A DNA stretch of 53,530 nt from an uncultured Oscillospiraceae bacterium (GCA_944385125.1 CALWVZ010000008.1:1-53530), one strand, 5' to 3'. Numbered from the stretch's first letter, positions 35,951 to 45,122 are shown. The notes: a model not told the origin generated them from the letters alone. A program made the numbers and translations.

Positions 35951-37336
35951 TTAAATCTCATTTCCGGGGAAATGGGGGATCTGGCTGAGGCCGGCCAGGA
36001 TGTCCTCATCGCTGGGGAAATAGTCGCTCATTTCGCCGTTGTTGAACTTCTCGTAGGCGTACATGTCGAAGTAGCCGGTGCCGGTGAGGCCGAAGAGTAT
36101 GGTCTTCTCTTCGCCGGTCTCCTTGCACTTCAGGGCCTCGTCGATAGCCACCTTGATGGCGTGGCTGGACTCGGGGGCGGGGAGTATGCCCTCCACCCGG
36201 GCAAACTGTTCTGCAGCGGCAAAGACGGAGGTCTGCTCTACGGAGGTGGCTTCAATGTAGCCGTCATGGTACAGCTGGGAGAGCACGGGGCTCATGCCGT
36301 GGTAGCGCAGGCCGCCGGCGTGGCTTGCGGAGGGGATGAAGTTGGAGCCCAGGGTGTACATCTTGGCCAGGGGGGTGACCATGCCGGTGTCGCAGAAGTC
36401 GTAGACGAACTTACCTCTGGTGAGGGAGGGGCAGGAGGCGGGCTCCACGGCGATGAAGCGGTAGTTCCTTTCGCCTCTGAGCATCTGGCCCATGAAGGGG
36501 GAGATGAGTCCGCCCAGGTTGGAGCCGCCGCCGGCGCAGCCGATTATCACATCAGGGACTATGCCATATTTGTCCATGGCGGCCTTGGACTCAAGGCCTA
36601 TGACGGACTGGTGCAGCAGCACCTGGTTGAGGACGCTGCCCAGAACGTAACGGTAGCCGGGCTGGGAGGTGGCGGCTTCCACGGCCTCGGAGATGGCGCA
36701 GCCCAGGGAGCCGGAGGTGCCGGGGTGCTGCTCCAGGATTTTCCGGCCGATCTCAGTGGTCATGGAGGGGGAGGGGGTGACGTCGGCGCCGTAGGTGCGC
36801 ATGACCTCGCGGCGGAAGGGCTTCTGCTCATAGGAGCACTTGACCATGTATACCTTGCAGTCCAGACCCAGGTAAGCGCAGGCCATGGCCAGAGCGGTGC
36901 CCCACTGGCCGGCGCCGGTCTCGGTGGTTACGCCCTTCAGACCCTGGTTCTTGGCGTAGTAGGCCTGGGCTATGGCGGAGTTCAGCTTGTGGGAGCCGGA
37001 GGTATTGTTGCCCTCAAACTTGTAGTATATCTTTGCGGGGGTCTGGAGCTTTTCCTCCAGGCAGTAGGCCCGCACCAGGGGAGAGGGACGGTACATCTTG
37101 TAGAAATCCAGGATCTCCTGGGGGATGGGAATGTAAGCGTTGTCGTTGTCCAGCTCCTGCTGCACCAGCTCGTCGCAGAAGACTGCGCCCAGCTCCTGGG
37201 CGGTCATGGGCTGGAGAGTGCCGGGGTTGAGAAGGGGTGCGGGCTTGTTCTTCATGTCGGCCCGGACGTTGTACCAGGCTTTGGGCATCTCGCTCTCTTC
37301 CAGGTAGATTTTGTAGGGGATCTTGTTCTCGCTCAT
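35951..37336 (-). CDS. trpB: Tryptophan synthase beta chain-like protein (TrpB2 type)
   Basis: 461 aa PLP enzyme that joins indole (and serine) to tryptophan. Longer than TrpB1 (about 400 aa), with the TrpB2 N-terminal extension (KAWYNVRADM, RPSPLVRAYCLEE). PLP lysine in GNNTSGSHKLNSA, substrate Glu in TETGAGQWG, phosphate loop CAGGGSNLGG. No trpA is adjacent, common for TrpB2, which may salvage free indole. Ribosome site AAAGGAG. A Trp-type T-box leader controls it, which supports a role in tryptophan supply. Confidence 0.95.
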   Translation of the reverse strand: MSENKIPYKIYLEESEMPKAWYNVRADMKNKPAPLLNPGTLQPMTAQELGAVFCDELVQQELDNDNAYIPIPQEILDFYKMYRPSPLVRAYCLEEKLQTPAKIYYKFEGNNTSGSHKLNSAIAQAYYAKNQGLKGVTTETGAGQWGTALAMACAYLGLDCKVYMVKCSYEQKPFRREVMRTYGADVTPSPSMTTEIGRKILEQHPGTSGSLGCAISEAVEAATSQPGYRYVLGSVLNQVLLHQSVIGLESKAAMDKYGIVPDVIIGCAGGGSNLGGLISPFMGQMLRGERNYRFIAVEPASCPSLTRGKFVYDFCDTGMVTPLAKMYTLGSNFIPSASHAGGLRYHGMSPVLSQLYHDGYIEATSVEQTSVFAAAEQFARVEGILPAPESSHAIKVAIDEALKCKETGEEKTILFGLTGTGYFDMYAYEKFNNGEMSDYFPSDEDILAGLSQIPHFPGNEI

Positions 37337-37379
37337 TTTTGTTTTCTCCTTTCGCTCTTTTTACTGAGGTCGGGACAAA

Positions 37380-37668
37380 GAAAAACACACCTCTGTCCCA
37401 AAATGCTGGGACAGAGGTGTGGTAAATTTTCCTCTGCGGTGCCACCCGGCTTGATACGGCGAAGCCGCATCCACTCAGCGCATACGTTTTCATATGCCGC
37501 GCTTTCTTAACGGAGACGCAGACTCCGTCTCGCCTACTGCCCGGAGGGGTTCGGCTCGCCCTCAGAAGTCCATTCGCCTGTGCTGCCGGTACCGCCCTCA
37601 CACCAACGGCGGCTCGCTGAGACCTTACACTCAGGTTACTTACTCTTCCTCAACGGTTTGATGCTGTC
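37380..37668 (-). promoter_or_regulatory. T-box riboswitch (Trp specifier) upstream of trpB
   Basis: The minus strand carries the T-box sequence GGGTGGCACCGCAGAGG (37447-37431), which pairs with uncharged tRNA, followed by a terminator. In stem I an AGTA-type motif (GAAGAGTAAGTAACC, about 37650-37636) is seen, and the likely specifier is UGG (37572-37570, in GAAUGGACUUC). Uncharged tRNA-Trp would then allow readthrough into trpB. The class is certain; the specifier is read by eye but agrees with the gene. Confidence 0.95.
37381..37421 (-). terminator. T-box terminator hairpin
   Basis: Perfect 15-nt arms (37386-37400, 37407-37421) followed by a T-run on the minus strand. It competes with the antiterminator that contains the T-box sequence. 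Confidence 0.93.
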
Positions 37669-37697
37669 ACTTTAGCACAGTCAAGTGGAACTGTCAA
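37669..37697 (-). promoter_or_regulatory. Promoter of the T-box/trpB transcript
   Basis: Consensus TTGACA (37697-37692), 17 bp, TAAAGT (37674-37669) on the minus strand. Confidence 0.75.
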
Positions 37698-37717
37698 GTT
37701 AAATTTTTCGTTAAATA

Positions 37718-38824
37718 TTAGTTTATCTTCAGGTTCTCCCACAGGGTGTTGATGTAGTCCAGGGTGTCGCTGTCCAGATTGCGGTAGGCGTAGGTGTTGT
37801 AAAGCTGAGAGAAGTCCTCCACGCCGGGGTAGAGGATGGCCACGGCTTCCTCACCGATATCCTCCAGATAGCCCTGGTCATCATAGACCAGGGAGTTGGG
37901 GGAGGCATAGTAGATGTACTCGGCGTTGGCGATGGCGGGCTCGGCGGAGAGCATGTAGTTAATGAATATCTCCGCCAGCTCCTGGTTCTGGCAGCAGGAG
38001 GGGATGCACATGGCGTCAACGAAGTAGTTGGTGGGGTCGGGGTAGTAGAAGCGCAGGTCCACATTTTCGGCCTGGGCGTCCAGCATGGTGAAGTAGTCTC
38101 CGGCATAGTAGGCGCCTACGGCGGCCTCGCCGGACTCCATCATGTTGTATATCTCGTCCATGACATAGCTCTTCACCAGGGGAGCCTGGGCCTTCAACTC
38201 CTCCAGGGCGGCATCCCACTGGGCGGTGTCGGTGGTGTTCACGTCTATGCCCAGCTTGTACTGAGCGGTGGCAAAGGCGTCACGGGAGTTGTTGAACTGG
38301 AGGATGTTGCCGGCATACTTCTCGTTCCACATCAGCTCCCAGCCCTGGGCGTCGGCCTCGTCCACCACGTTTGCATTGTAGATGACGCCCACCACGCCGT
38401 AGGTGTAGGGCACGGAGTACTCATCGTCGGGGTCATAGTAGAGGCCGCGGAAGCTCTCGTCGATGTACTGGTAGTTAGGGATATTGTCAAAATTCAGGGG
38501 CAAGAGCAGGCCCTCGTCCTTCATACGGGCTATCATATAGTCGGAGGGGATGATAACGTCATAGCTGACGGCGCCGCTGGATATCTTGTTGTACATATCC
38601 TCGTTGCTGGCATAGGTGTCGTAGTTGACCTTGATGGGCTGGCCGTAGGTCTCCTCGTACCAGCTCTCAAACTCACGGATAGTGTCGAAGGAGCCCTCGG
38701 AGCCGTCGGAGATGTACTCGCCCCAGTTGTAGACGTTCAGGGTGAGTTCGTCGGAGCTGCCGCAGGCGCTGAGCATAATGGCAAAGAATACAATTGCGGC
38801 AATGAGGATAAGGATCTTTTTCAT
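37718..38824 (-). CDS. potD: Spermidine/putrescine ABC transporter substrate-binding lipoprotein PotD
   Basis: 368 aa. Lipoprotein signal MKKILILIAAIVFFAIMLSAC, then the extracellular solute-binding fold opening with LNVYNWGEYIS, typical of PotD/PotF; SYDVIIPSDYMIARM and YGVVGVIYNA line the ligand cleft. It delivers polyamines to PotB/PotC. ATG at 38824 chosen over 38839 because it follows GGAGGTC. Last of potABCD; no clear terminator before the T-box promoter. Confidence 0.94.
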   Translation of the reverse strand: MKKILILIAAIVFFAIMLSACGSSDELTLNVYNWGEYISDGSEGSFDTIREFESWYEETYGQPIKVNYDTYASNEDMYNKISSGAVSYDVIIPSDYMIARMKDEGLLLPLNFDNIPNYQYIDESFRGLYYDPDDEYSVPYTYGVVGVIYNANVVDEADAQGWELMWNEKYAGNILQFNNSRDAFATAQYKLGIDVNTTDTAQWDAALEELKAQAPLVKSYVMDEIYNMMESGEAAVGAYYAGDYFTMLDAQAENVDLRFYYPDPTNYFVDAMCIPSCCQNQELAEIFINYMLSAEPAIANAEYIYYASPNSLVYDDQGYLEDIGEEAVAILYPGVEDFSQLYNTYAYRNLDSDTLDYINTLWENLKIN

Positions 38825-38840
38825 TGATTGACCTCCCAAA

Positions 38841-39683
38841 TCAGATAGAGTTTTGTGCTTTAAGGTTCTTGCGTTTTTGCCTTGCGGCTTTTATAGCCCG
38901 GCTGCCGTCGGAGTCCGAGAGATTGGAGATGAGCAGCAGTGCCAGGATAACAAAGAAAATAATGGTGGCCAGAGCGTACATCTTAGGGGTAACGGTCTTC
39001 TTGGTCATGCTGTATATGCGGATAGGCAGGGTCTGGAAGCCGTTGCCGGCGGTGAAGTAGCTGATGACAAAGTCGTCCAAAGACAGGGTAAAGGCCATTA
39101 TGAGCCCGGTTATTATGCCCGGAAGTATCTCCGGGATCTCCACCTTGAAGAAGGCCCGCAGGGGAGTGCAGCCCAGGTCCATGGCGGCTTCCGGCAGGGA
39201 GGCGTCCATCTGCTGGAGTTTGGGCAGCACCTGCAAGATCACATAGGGCAGGCAGAAAGTGACATGGGCTATAAGCATTGTCCAGAAGCTGAGACTGGTG
39301 GCGGCGCCGAAGAGCCGGCCCACGAACACGAACATCAGCATCAGGGAAATGCCGGTGATTATCTCCGGGTTTATCATGGGGATATTGGTGACGGTGTCCA
39401 TCACCGCATGGAGGTAGCGGTTTCGCAGCTTGTTTATGCCCACTGCGGCGGCGGTGCCCATGACTGTGGAGATGGCGGCGGCGCAGACGGCCAGCACCAG
39501 GGTGTTCTTCACGGCGTTGAGAGTTTCGGAATCCCGGAAAAGCTCCCGGTACCAATAGAGGGAGAAGCCGGAGAACACGGAAAGGCTCTTGGCCTCATTG
39601 AAGGAAAAGACCAACAGGATTACTATTGGGGCAAAGAGGAATATCATTATCAGGGCCGTAAAGACCTTGGAAGCAGGTTTCAT
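38841..39683 (-). CDS. potC: Polyamine ABC transporter permease PotC
   Basis: 280 aa, six membrane helices. The EAA loop that docks on the ATPase reads EAAMDLGCTPLRAFFKVEIPE. The frame is open upstream inside potB, but the ATG at 39683 (MKPASKVFTAL) is preceded by GAGGAG and gives the standard PotC length. Confidence 0.93.
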   Translation of the reverse strand: MKPASKVFTALIMIFLFAPIVILLVFSFNEAKSLSVFSGFSLYWYRELFRDSETLNAVKNTLVLAVCAAAISTVMGTAAAVGINKLRNRYLHAVMDTVTNIPMINPEIITGISLMLMFVFVGRLFGAATSLSFWTMLIAHVTFCLPYVILQVLPKLQQMDASLPEAAMDLGCTPLRAFFKVEIPEILPGIITGLIMAFTLSLDDFVISYFTAGNGFQTLPIRIYSMTKKTVTPKMYALATIIFFVILALLLISNLSDSDGSRAIKAARQKRKNLKAQNSI

Positions 39684-39699
39684 TTCCGTCACTCCTCTC

Positions 39700-40578
39700 T
39701 CAGGCCACCACGGCCTTTTTATTGGCGTATCGCTGCATGAAGGCCATGCACACCAACAAGATGACCATGAGTATAAAGGCGATGGCGGCGGCAAAGTGCA
39801 GGTTGTTTGCCACGTACTGCCCCTCAATGGCGTCGCCTATCAGGTAGAACTTGCCGTTGCCCAACTTCTGGGAGATGTAGAAGGTGCTGATAGAGGGGAT
39901 GAGCACCATGATGACGCCGGAGATGACTCCCGGCAGACTCAGGGGCCAGACCACCCGGCGCAGGACCCCAAAGCTGTTGCAGCCCAGGTCCCGGGCGGCC
40001 TCGATAAGCTTCACGTCCATCTTGGCCATCACCGAGTAGATGGGCAGTATCATATAGGGGAAGTAGTCGTAGACCATGCCGATGACCACGGCTGACTCGG
40101 TGCCGATGATATGCACCGGGCCCAGGCCGACAAAGCCCAGCAGCCCGTTGAGGATGCCGGTGTCCTGAAGTATGGTCATCCAGGCGTAGGTACGGATAAG
40201 GAAGTTCATCCACATGGGTATCATGATAAGGGTAACCAGCACCTTCTGGGTGCGGCTGCTGGCCTTGGACATGATATAGGCCATGGGATAGCCCATGAGC
40301 AGGCAGATAAAGGTGGATATTACCGCCAGCTTCAGGGAGCGGGCAAAAATGAGCAGGTAGGTGTATACTTCCCGGGTGCCCTCCCCGTCGCTTATCATTG
40401 ATGTGGCGGTAAAGAAGCGGCTGATATTCTCGAAGGTGAAGTTGAAATCGGAATCGGTGAAGGCGTAGTAGGCAACAAAAGCCAAAGGCACCAGTATAAA
40501 CAGGGCCGCCCATATGGAGTAGGGCGCCAGCACCAGCTTATGGAGAATGCTGCGCTGACTGGGAGCGTATTTCTTCAT
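39700..40578 (-). CDS. potB: Polyamine ABC transporter permease PotB
   Basis: 292 aa, six helices; EAA loop [20 protein letters not shown]. Its ATG overlaps the potA stop by 4 nt. Pairs with PotC to form the membrane channel. Confidence 0.94.
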   Translation of the reverse strand: MKKYAPSQRSILHKLVLAPYSIWAALFILVPLAFVAYYAFTDSDFNFTFENISRFFTATSMISDGEGTREVYTYLLIFARSLKLAVISTFICLLMGYPMAYIMSKASSRTQKVLVTLIMIPMWMNFLIRTYAWMTILQDTGILNGLLGFVGLGPVHIIGTESAVVIGMVYDYFPYMILPIYSVMAKMDVKLIEAARDLGCNSFGVLRRVVWPLSLPGVISGVIMVLIPSISTFYISQKLGNGKFYLIGDAIEGQYVANNLHFAAAIAFILMVILLVCMAFMQRYANKKAVVA

Positions 40579-41693
40579 TCTTCGCTCTCACTTTCCGCAT
40601 CGCTGAGCTCATCCAGCTCATTGGAGAAAGAGGAGTAGTCGCCGAACATGCCGGAGTACTCCGACTTCTTCATGATGTGTATGGCGTCGGGCTCTATATA
40701 CAGGCCGATGTGTTCGTCCACGTCCACAAAGTCCGTGGTCTGAATCATCCACTTAAAGCCGTTGATATCCACTATTATCTCGTAGTGGACGCCCAGGAAG
40801 GTGACGGAGGTGACCACGCCCTTAAGCATGCCCTTATCCTCGGAGACGATATCCACATCCTCGGGGCGGATGACCACGTCCACAGGCTCCTTGACGCCGA
40901 AGCCGGAGTCCACACATTCAAAGATATGGCCGGAGAAGGCCACCTTCCTGTCTGCCAGCATGATGCCGTCCACGATATTGCTCTCGCCGATAAAGTCGGC
41001 CACAAAGGCGTTTTCCGGCTCGTTATATATGTCGATGGGGGTGCCTATCTGCTGGATGCGGCCTTCGGACATGACTACCACGGTGTCGGACATGGAGAGG
41101 GCCTCTTCCTGGTCGTGGGTAACAAAAACAAAGGTGATCCCCGTGGCCTTCTGTATCTTTTTCAGTTCCTGCTGCATATCCTTGCGCAATTTCAGGTCCA
41201 GAGCAGCCAAAGGCTCGTCCAGCAGAAGGACCTTGGGCTGGCTCACCAGAGCCCTGGCTATGGCCACTCTCTGCTGCTGGCCGCCGGAAAGACTGGTGAC
41301 GCTGCGCTGCTCAAAGCCGGTGAGGGCCACCAGGGAGAGCATCTCCCGCACCTTGGTGTCTATCTCCGCCTTGGGCAGCTTTTTCTCCCGCAGGGGAAAA
41401 GCCACGTTCTCAAAAACATTCAGGTGGGGGAAGAGGGCGTAACGCTGGAACACGGTGTTCACATTGCGCTTGTAGGGGGGGACGTCGTTTATCTTTTCGC
41501 CCATGAATATAATATCTCCCTCATCAGGAGTCTCAAAGCCGCCGATGAGGCGAAGGGTGGTGGTCTTGCCGCAGCCGGAGGGCCCCAGCAGGGTTATGAA
41601 CTCGTTATCGTAGATGTCCAGACTCACGTTGTCCAAAACTACTTCGCCGTCAAAGGTCTTGGTAATGTTCTTAAGCTCAATGATTTTTTTCAT
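40575..41693 (-). CDS. potA: Polyamine ABC transporter ATP-binding protein PotA
   Basis: 372 aa. ABC ATPase with Walker [11 protein letters not shown]-loop QRYALFPHL, signature [15 protein letters not shown], Walker [13 protein letters not shown] and the switch histidine in [10 protein letters not shown], then a C-terminal TOBE-type regulatory domain (about 240-350). Start at 41693 follows GGGGAG; the longer open frame runs into the leader and is rejected. First gene of potABCD. A terminator-like hairpin 30 nt upstream suggests attenuation. Confidence 0.95.
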   Translation of the reverse strand: MKKIIELKNITKTFDGEVVLDNVSLDIYDNEFITLLGPSGCGKTTTLRLIGGFETPDEGDIIFMGEKINDVPPYKRNVNTVFQRYALFPHLNVFENVAFPLREKKLPKAEIDTKVREMLSLVALTGFEQRSVTSLSGGQQQRVAIARALVSQPKVLLLDEPLAALDLKLRKDMQQELKKIQKATGITFVFVTHDQEEALSMSDTVVVMSEGRIQQIGTPIDIYNEPENAFVADFIGESNIVDGIMLADRKVAFSGHIFECVDSGFGVKEPVDVVIRPEDVDIVSEDKGMLKGVVTSVTFLGVHYEIIVDINGFKWMIQTTDFVDVDEHIGLYIEPDAIHIMKKSEYSGMFGDYSSFSNELDELSDAESESEE

Positions 41694-41822
41694 AAAAAAC
41701 TCCCCGGCACAAATAATAGAAAAAGCGGGCCGTGCCAAAAGCACAACCCGCCGTGAAGCAGCCATATATGCGCACCGGCCCCGCCGGCGCCATGGCTCAA
41801 ATGGATTTTGAGAGTCTATATA
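41694..41822 (-). promoter_or_regulatory. potABCD leader with extended -10 promoter and attenuator hairpin
   Basis: On the minus strand TGC-TATATA (41825-41817) is an extended -10. About 110 nt of leader follow: a CTCAAA/TTTGAG hairpin, a long stem (AGCCATGGCGCCGGC against the GCCGG...ATGGCT side), then GCGGGTTGTGC/GCACGGCCCGC (41751-41741, 41735-41725) followed by TTTTCTATTATTT. The last hairpin is a terminator placed before potA, so the leader probably controls readthrough; the ligand is unknown. Confidence 0.55.
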
Positions 41823-41899
41823 GCAAAGATTACTTTTACTACTCTTATTGACCATTTCACAAGTTTGTATGCTTTTTAGCATCGGTTTATAGTAACCAA

Positions 41900-42054
41900 C
41901 TTATAAAACTTGAGCTTCTAACTCAATCAATAAGGCAACAGAAGTTGCCACCCCACCCGGGGTTTATCGGCATTCGACCCGGCTGTCCGTGTGGCCTTGG
42001 CTGCAAAAGCAGCGGTCGCTATCTTGCTTCGGATAGACTCTATCCAATTGAGAC
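41900..42054 (-). ncRNA. Candidate structured non-coding RNA with its own consensus promoter (possibly raiA-motif-like)
   Basis: A near-perfect promoter fires into about 150 nt without a credible gene. The RNA would contain GGATAG-AGT-CTATCC, GCTGC-TTTT-GCAGC, CCCC-GGGT-GGGG, a tRNA T-arm-like GCCGGGTCGAATGCC, GGCAAC-TTCT-GTTGCC and a final TTGAG/CTCAA stem before GTTTTATAA. The mixed D-arm-like and T-arm-like pieces recall the tRNA-like raiA-motif RNAs of Firmicutes, but this is a resemblance from memory, not a model hit. It could also be the far 5' leader of potA, which lies on the same strand. Confidence 0.5.
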
Positions 42055-42059
42055 GACTC

Positions 42060-42088
42060 ATTCTAACAATATTCAACTCTGCTGTCAA
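42060..42088 (-). promoter_or_regulatory. Consensus promoter of the candidate ncRNA
   Basis: TTGACA (42088-42083), exactly 17 bp, TAGAAT (42065-42060) on the minus strand, 20 nt after the truA stop. One of the strongest sigma-A matches in the window. Confidence 0.75.
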
Positions 42089-42107
42089 TAGCTTTGTAAA
42101 GATTTTT

Positions 42108-42845
42108 TTAATACTTCTGTTCCCACAGGAAAAGACCCTGAGCCGGAGCGGTGAAGCCTGCGGCCTGCCTGTCCCGGGCAGCCAGAAGGGCGGGCATGTC
42201 CTCCGCCCTGCGCTCCCTGCGGCCCACCTCAATGAGGGTGCCGGTGAGGATGCGGACCATGTTGTATAAAAAGCCGCTGCCGGTGAATTTCAGGCGCAGC
42301 ATATCTCCGTCTCTAAAAATCTCCAGGGCATCCAGCCTGCGCACGGCGGATTTTTTCATGCGCCTGAGGGAGCAGAAAGAGCTGAAGTCGTGCTCGCCCA
42401 GCAGCAGTTCGGCGGCCCTTTCCATGGCGCTGATATCCAGCGTCTCGGGGCAGCTGAAGGAGTATTTCCTATAAAAAACATTGGGGCCGGGGCTGTTCCA
42501 TATGAAATAAACATAGCTCTTTTCCCGGCAGGAGAGGCGGGCGTGGAACCCGGGATCGGCCTCCTCCAGGCTCAGGGCGCCTATGTCCTGGGGAAGGCGG
42601 CTGCGGATAAGCTCCAGCAGCTCTCCGCAGCTCAGGGCTGAGTCCGCTTTGAAGGAGCAGGTCTGGCAGCGGGCGTGGACTCCGGCGTCGGTGCGGCCGG
42701 AGCCGTTGAGCTCCACCGGCTGCTCCAGCAGACGGGAGAGCAGAGTTTCCAGCTTCTCCTGTATGGTGCCGGGGGTGTTTCCCTGCTTCTGCCAGCCCCT
42801 ATAACGGCTGCCGTCATAGCTAAGGCAAAGTTTGAAATTTCTCAT
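42108..42845 (-). CDS. truA: tRNA pseudouridine synthase A
   Basis: 245 aa; makes pseudouridine at positions 38-40 of the tRNA anticodon stem-loop. Catalytic Asp in NGSGRTDAGVHARCQ (about residue 53), FHARLSCREKSYVYFIWN and the C-terminal GSGFLYNMVRILTGTLIEVG match TruA. Usual length. Single gene on its own strand, divergent from the DUF4914 gene. Confidence 0.96.
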   Translation of the reverse strand: MRNFKLCLSYDGSRYRGWQKQGNTPGTIQEKLETLLSRLLEQPVELNGSGRTDAGVHARCQTCSFKADSALSCGELLELIRSRLPQDIGALSLEEADPGFHARLSCREKSYVYFIWNSPGPNVFYRKYSFSCPETLDISAMERAAELLLGEHDFSSFCSLRRMKKSAVRRLDALEIFRDGDMLRLKFTGSGFLYNMVRILTGTLIEVGRRERRAEDMPALLAARDRQAAGFTAPAQGLFLWEQKY

Positions 42846-43129
42846 AGGCTCACCTCAGTGCAAAGGATATAGGAAAACGCTGACTTTTTCAAGAAGCAGA
42901 GACCAGACAGGGACGAGTATTATTGCATATCATAGAACAGCAGGCCCGGCTGCGGCGGCTGATTGTGTAATATGTACATAGTAAAGGCCATTTGGACCGC
43001 AGCGGTGCGGGAAAATTCGGTTATTTTTCTTTGTTGCTGAAATCCGCTGTTTATGGTAAAATCTTAACAGAAGATTAGCTGGAAAGTATAGAAAGTTAAA
43101 AATTTTACAGGAAAGAGGCCGGTGAAAAA
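42846..43129 (+). promoter_or_regulatory. Divergent intergenic region with DUF4914 promoter
   Basis: TTGCTG (43034-43039), 17 bp, TAAAAT (43057-43062) with an extended TGG is the likely DUF4914 promoter; GGAAAGAGG precedes the start. The rest of the 284 bp shows no gene or clear repeat. Confidence 0.5.
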
Positions 43130-45031
43130 ATGTATACAGACTCCTATTTTGACAGATTCGTCCTGCCCAAGGACCTGACAGAGACTCTGAAAAAGAGCCG
43201 CTGCCTCTGTTACCCCGAGACTAAGGAGCAGCTGGAAGAGATGTGCTATGGACCCACTCACTCCTCCCGCTTTGACGTGGTCTACCCCATAGAGGGCAGG
43301 GGCCTTGTGAAGGAAGTGGAAGTGGTCCGCTGCAAGAACGGCACCGTGGTCAACTTCATGGAGGACTATATGCGCCGCCGCGACCCGGACTGCATGCGTA
43401 TCGGCGACGACCTGCCCACCAACAAGCCCCTCTTCAAGGAAAAGTATGGCTACAAGTTCTCCAAGCTTCGCAAGGAGACTATGGACTGGCTGGCCAGCCA
43501 GCAGCTCATCGTGCTGCCCTTCAAGGCAGGCGGGAAGTATTACGGCTATGACAGCCTGCTTATCTGCCCCATGAACGCAGCTTTCTTTGCCCTGTCTCTT
43601 GCCAACATGCAGGGCTTCGTGAGCATTTTCGACGTACAGCCTAACTACAAGCCCAGAGCGATAATCTATGTGGCCCCTCCCTTCCGTCACACCCATTTCG
43701 ACGGAAAGCAGGTGGTGGTCCACAGCCGCAGCGAAGAGCTCCACGAGGTCTTCTCCTACAACCTCTATCCCGGCCCCTCCGCCAAGAAAGGCGTGTTCTC
43801 CATCCTGCTGGATATAGGCGAGCACGAGGGCTGGATAACCAACCACGCTTCCGCAGCCATGCTGGAGTCCCCCTATGAAAACGAAGTGGTCTTTATGCAT
43901 GAGGGCGCTTCCGGCGGCGGCAAGAGCGAGATGCTGGAAGAGATACACAAGGATGAAAACGGCCAGCTGCTTATGGGCATACACACCGTCAGCGGCGAAA
44001 AATATTACCTGACCCTGGGCGAGACCTGTAAGATACACCCCATTGCAGACGATATGGTCCTGGCCCACAAGGATATGCAGAACGGCTCCGGCCACCTGGT
44101 CATTGCCGACGCCGAGGACGGCTGGTTCCTGCGTATGGACGGGGACAACTACTACGGCAACAGCCCCACCTATGAGCGTATAAGTATCCATCCCTCCGAG
44201 CCCCTGGAATTCTTTAACATGGACGGCACCCCCGGCGCTACCTGCCTTATATGGGAGCATGTGCTGGAATCCAACGGCAAGCCCTGCACCAACCCCAGGG
44301 TGATCATTCCCAGAGAGATGATAGAGGGCATCGTCCCCGGCAACGAGCCCCAGGAGGTCAACGTCCGCTCCTTCGGCGTACGTATGCCCCCCTCCACCGC
44401 CATGGCTCCCAACTACGGCGTCATGGGTATGGTGCAGTTCGTGCCTATCTCCATCGCATGGCTGTGGCGTCTGGTCTCCCCCAGAGGCTTTAAGAACCCC
44501 TCTATTGCCGACTCCAATGCCGGCAGCGGCTTGAAGGCTGAGGGCGTGGGCTCCTACTGGCCTTTTGCCACCGGCATGAAGGTGACCCAGGCCAACCTGC
44601 TGCTGCGCCAGATGATGGACTGCCCCAACACCCTGAACATCCTTATCCCCAACCAGCATATCGGCGCCTATAACATCGGCTTCATGGGCGAGTGGATAAC
44701 CCGCGAGTATCTGGCACGCCGCAGCGGCACTGTCCGCTTTAAGCACTTGGTGCCTGCCCGCTGCCCTATCTTCGGCTACTCCCTGGATGAGATGAAGATA
44801 GACGGCCAGTATGTGCGCCAGACCTTCCTGCGCCCTGAGCTCCAGTCCAAGCTGGGATTTGAGGGCTACGATGCCGGCGCAAAGATACTCACCGACTTCA
44901 TGAAGAGCCAGATTAAGGAGTTTCTCACCGACGAACTGGACCCCATCGGCCGCAAGATCATTGAGACCTGCCTCAACGACGGCTCCCTGGAGGACTACCT
45001 GGCCATAACGCCTATGACCAACATCAAATAA
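43130..45031 (+). CDS. DUF4914 family protein with PEPCK-like P-loop
   Basis: 633 aa, soluble, no signal peptide. I recognise the DUF4914 family by overall form (RCKNGTVVNFMEDYMRRRDP near residues 70-90). A P-loop-like motif GASGGGKSEM (about residues 262-271) is followed by acidic metal-type segments (HPIADDM, IADAEDGWFLRMDGDNYY), an arrangement like phosphoenolpyruvate carboxykinase or HPr-kinase folds. That suggests a nucleotide-dependent kinase or carboxykinase-like enzyme, but no function is established to my knowledge. Codon use is strongly biased toward C/G-ending codons, consistent with high expression. Single gene with a promoter and a terminator. Confidence 0.8.
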   Translation: MYTDSYFDRFVLPKDLTETLKKSRCLCYPETKEQLEEMCYGPTHSSRFDVVYPIEGRGLVKEVEVVRCKNGTVVNFMEDYMRRRDPDCMRIGDDLPTNKPLFKEKYGYKFSKLRKETMDWLASQQLIVLPFKAGGKYYGYDSLLICPMNAAFFALSLANMQGFVSIFDVQPNYKPRAIIYVAPPFRHTHFDGKQVVVHSRSEELHEVFSYNLYPGPSAKKGVFSILLDIGEHEGWITNHASAAMLESPYENEVVFMHEGASGGGKSEMLEEIHKDENGQLLMGIHTVSGEKYYLTLGETCKIHPIADDMVLAHKDMQNGSGHLVIADAEDGWFLRMDGDNYYGNSPTYERISIHPSEPLEFFNMDGTPGATCLIWEHVLESNGKPCTNPRVIIPREMIEGIVPGNEPQEVNVRSFGVRMPPSTAMAPNYGVMGMVQFVPISIAWLWRLVSPRGFKNPSIADSNAGSGLKAEGVGSYWPFATGMKVTQANLLLRQMMDCPNTLNILIPNQHIGAYNIGFMGEWITREYLARRSGTVRFKHLVPARCPIFGYSLDEMKIDGQYVRQTFLRPELQSKLGFEGYDAGAKILTDFMKSQIKEFLTDELDPIGRKIIETCLNDGSLEDYLAITPMTNIK

Positions 45032-45053
45032 GCACAGTCTGTTTCGCATAAGG

Positions 45054-45087
45054 AAAAGCCGTGGGGGCGTCCCACGGCTTTTCTTCG
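45054..45087 (+). terminator. Terminator of the DUF4914 gene
   Basis: AAAAGCCGTGGG / CCCACGGCTTTT with GGCGT loop, followed by CTTC. Confidence 0.92.
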
Positions 45088-45122
45088 GACTGCGTTCATG
45101 CCGGATAGTTTCCGTCAATATA

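Noticed and set aside
35972-37510. 512-codon plus-strand frame opposite trpB
   Set aside because: Low-complexity Gly/Ala/Val protein, the shadow of trpB and its T-box.
41930-42054. tRNA gene
   Set aside because: D-arm-like and T-arm-like pieces are present, but there is no acceptor stem and the anticodon-like loop has 8 nt.
41927-42232. 101-codon minus-strand frame downstream of truA
   Set aside because: Starts inside truA without ribosome site and covers the promoter and stems of the RNA candidate; better read as non-coding.
42846-43030. Possible small RNA between truA and DUF4914
   Set aside because: No clear hairpin or terminator could be found in it.
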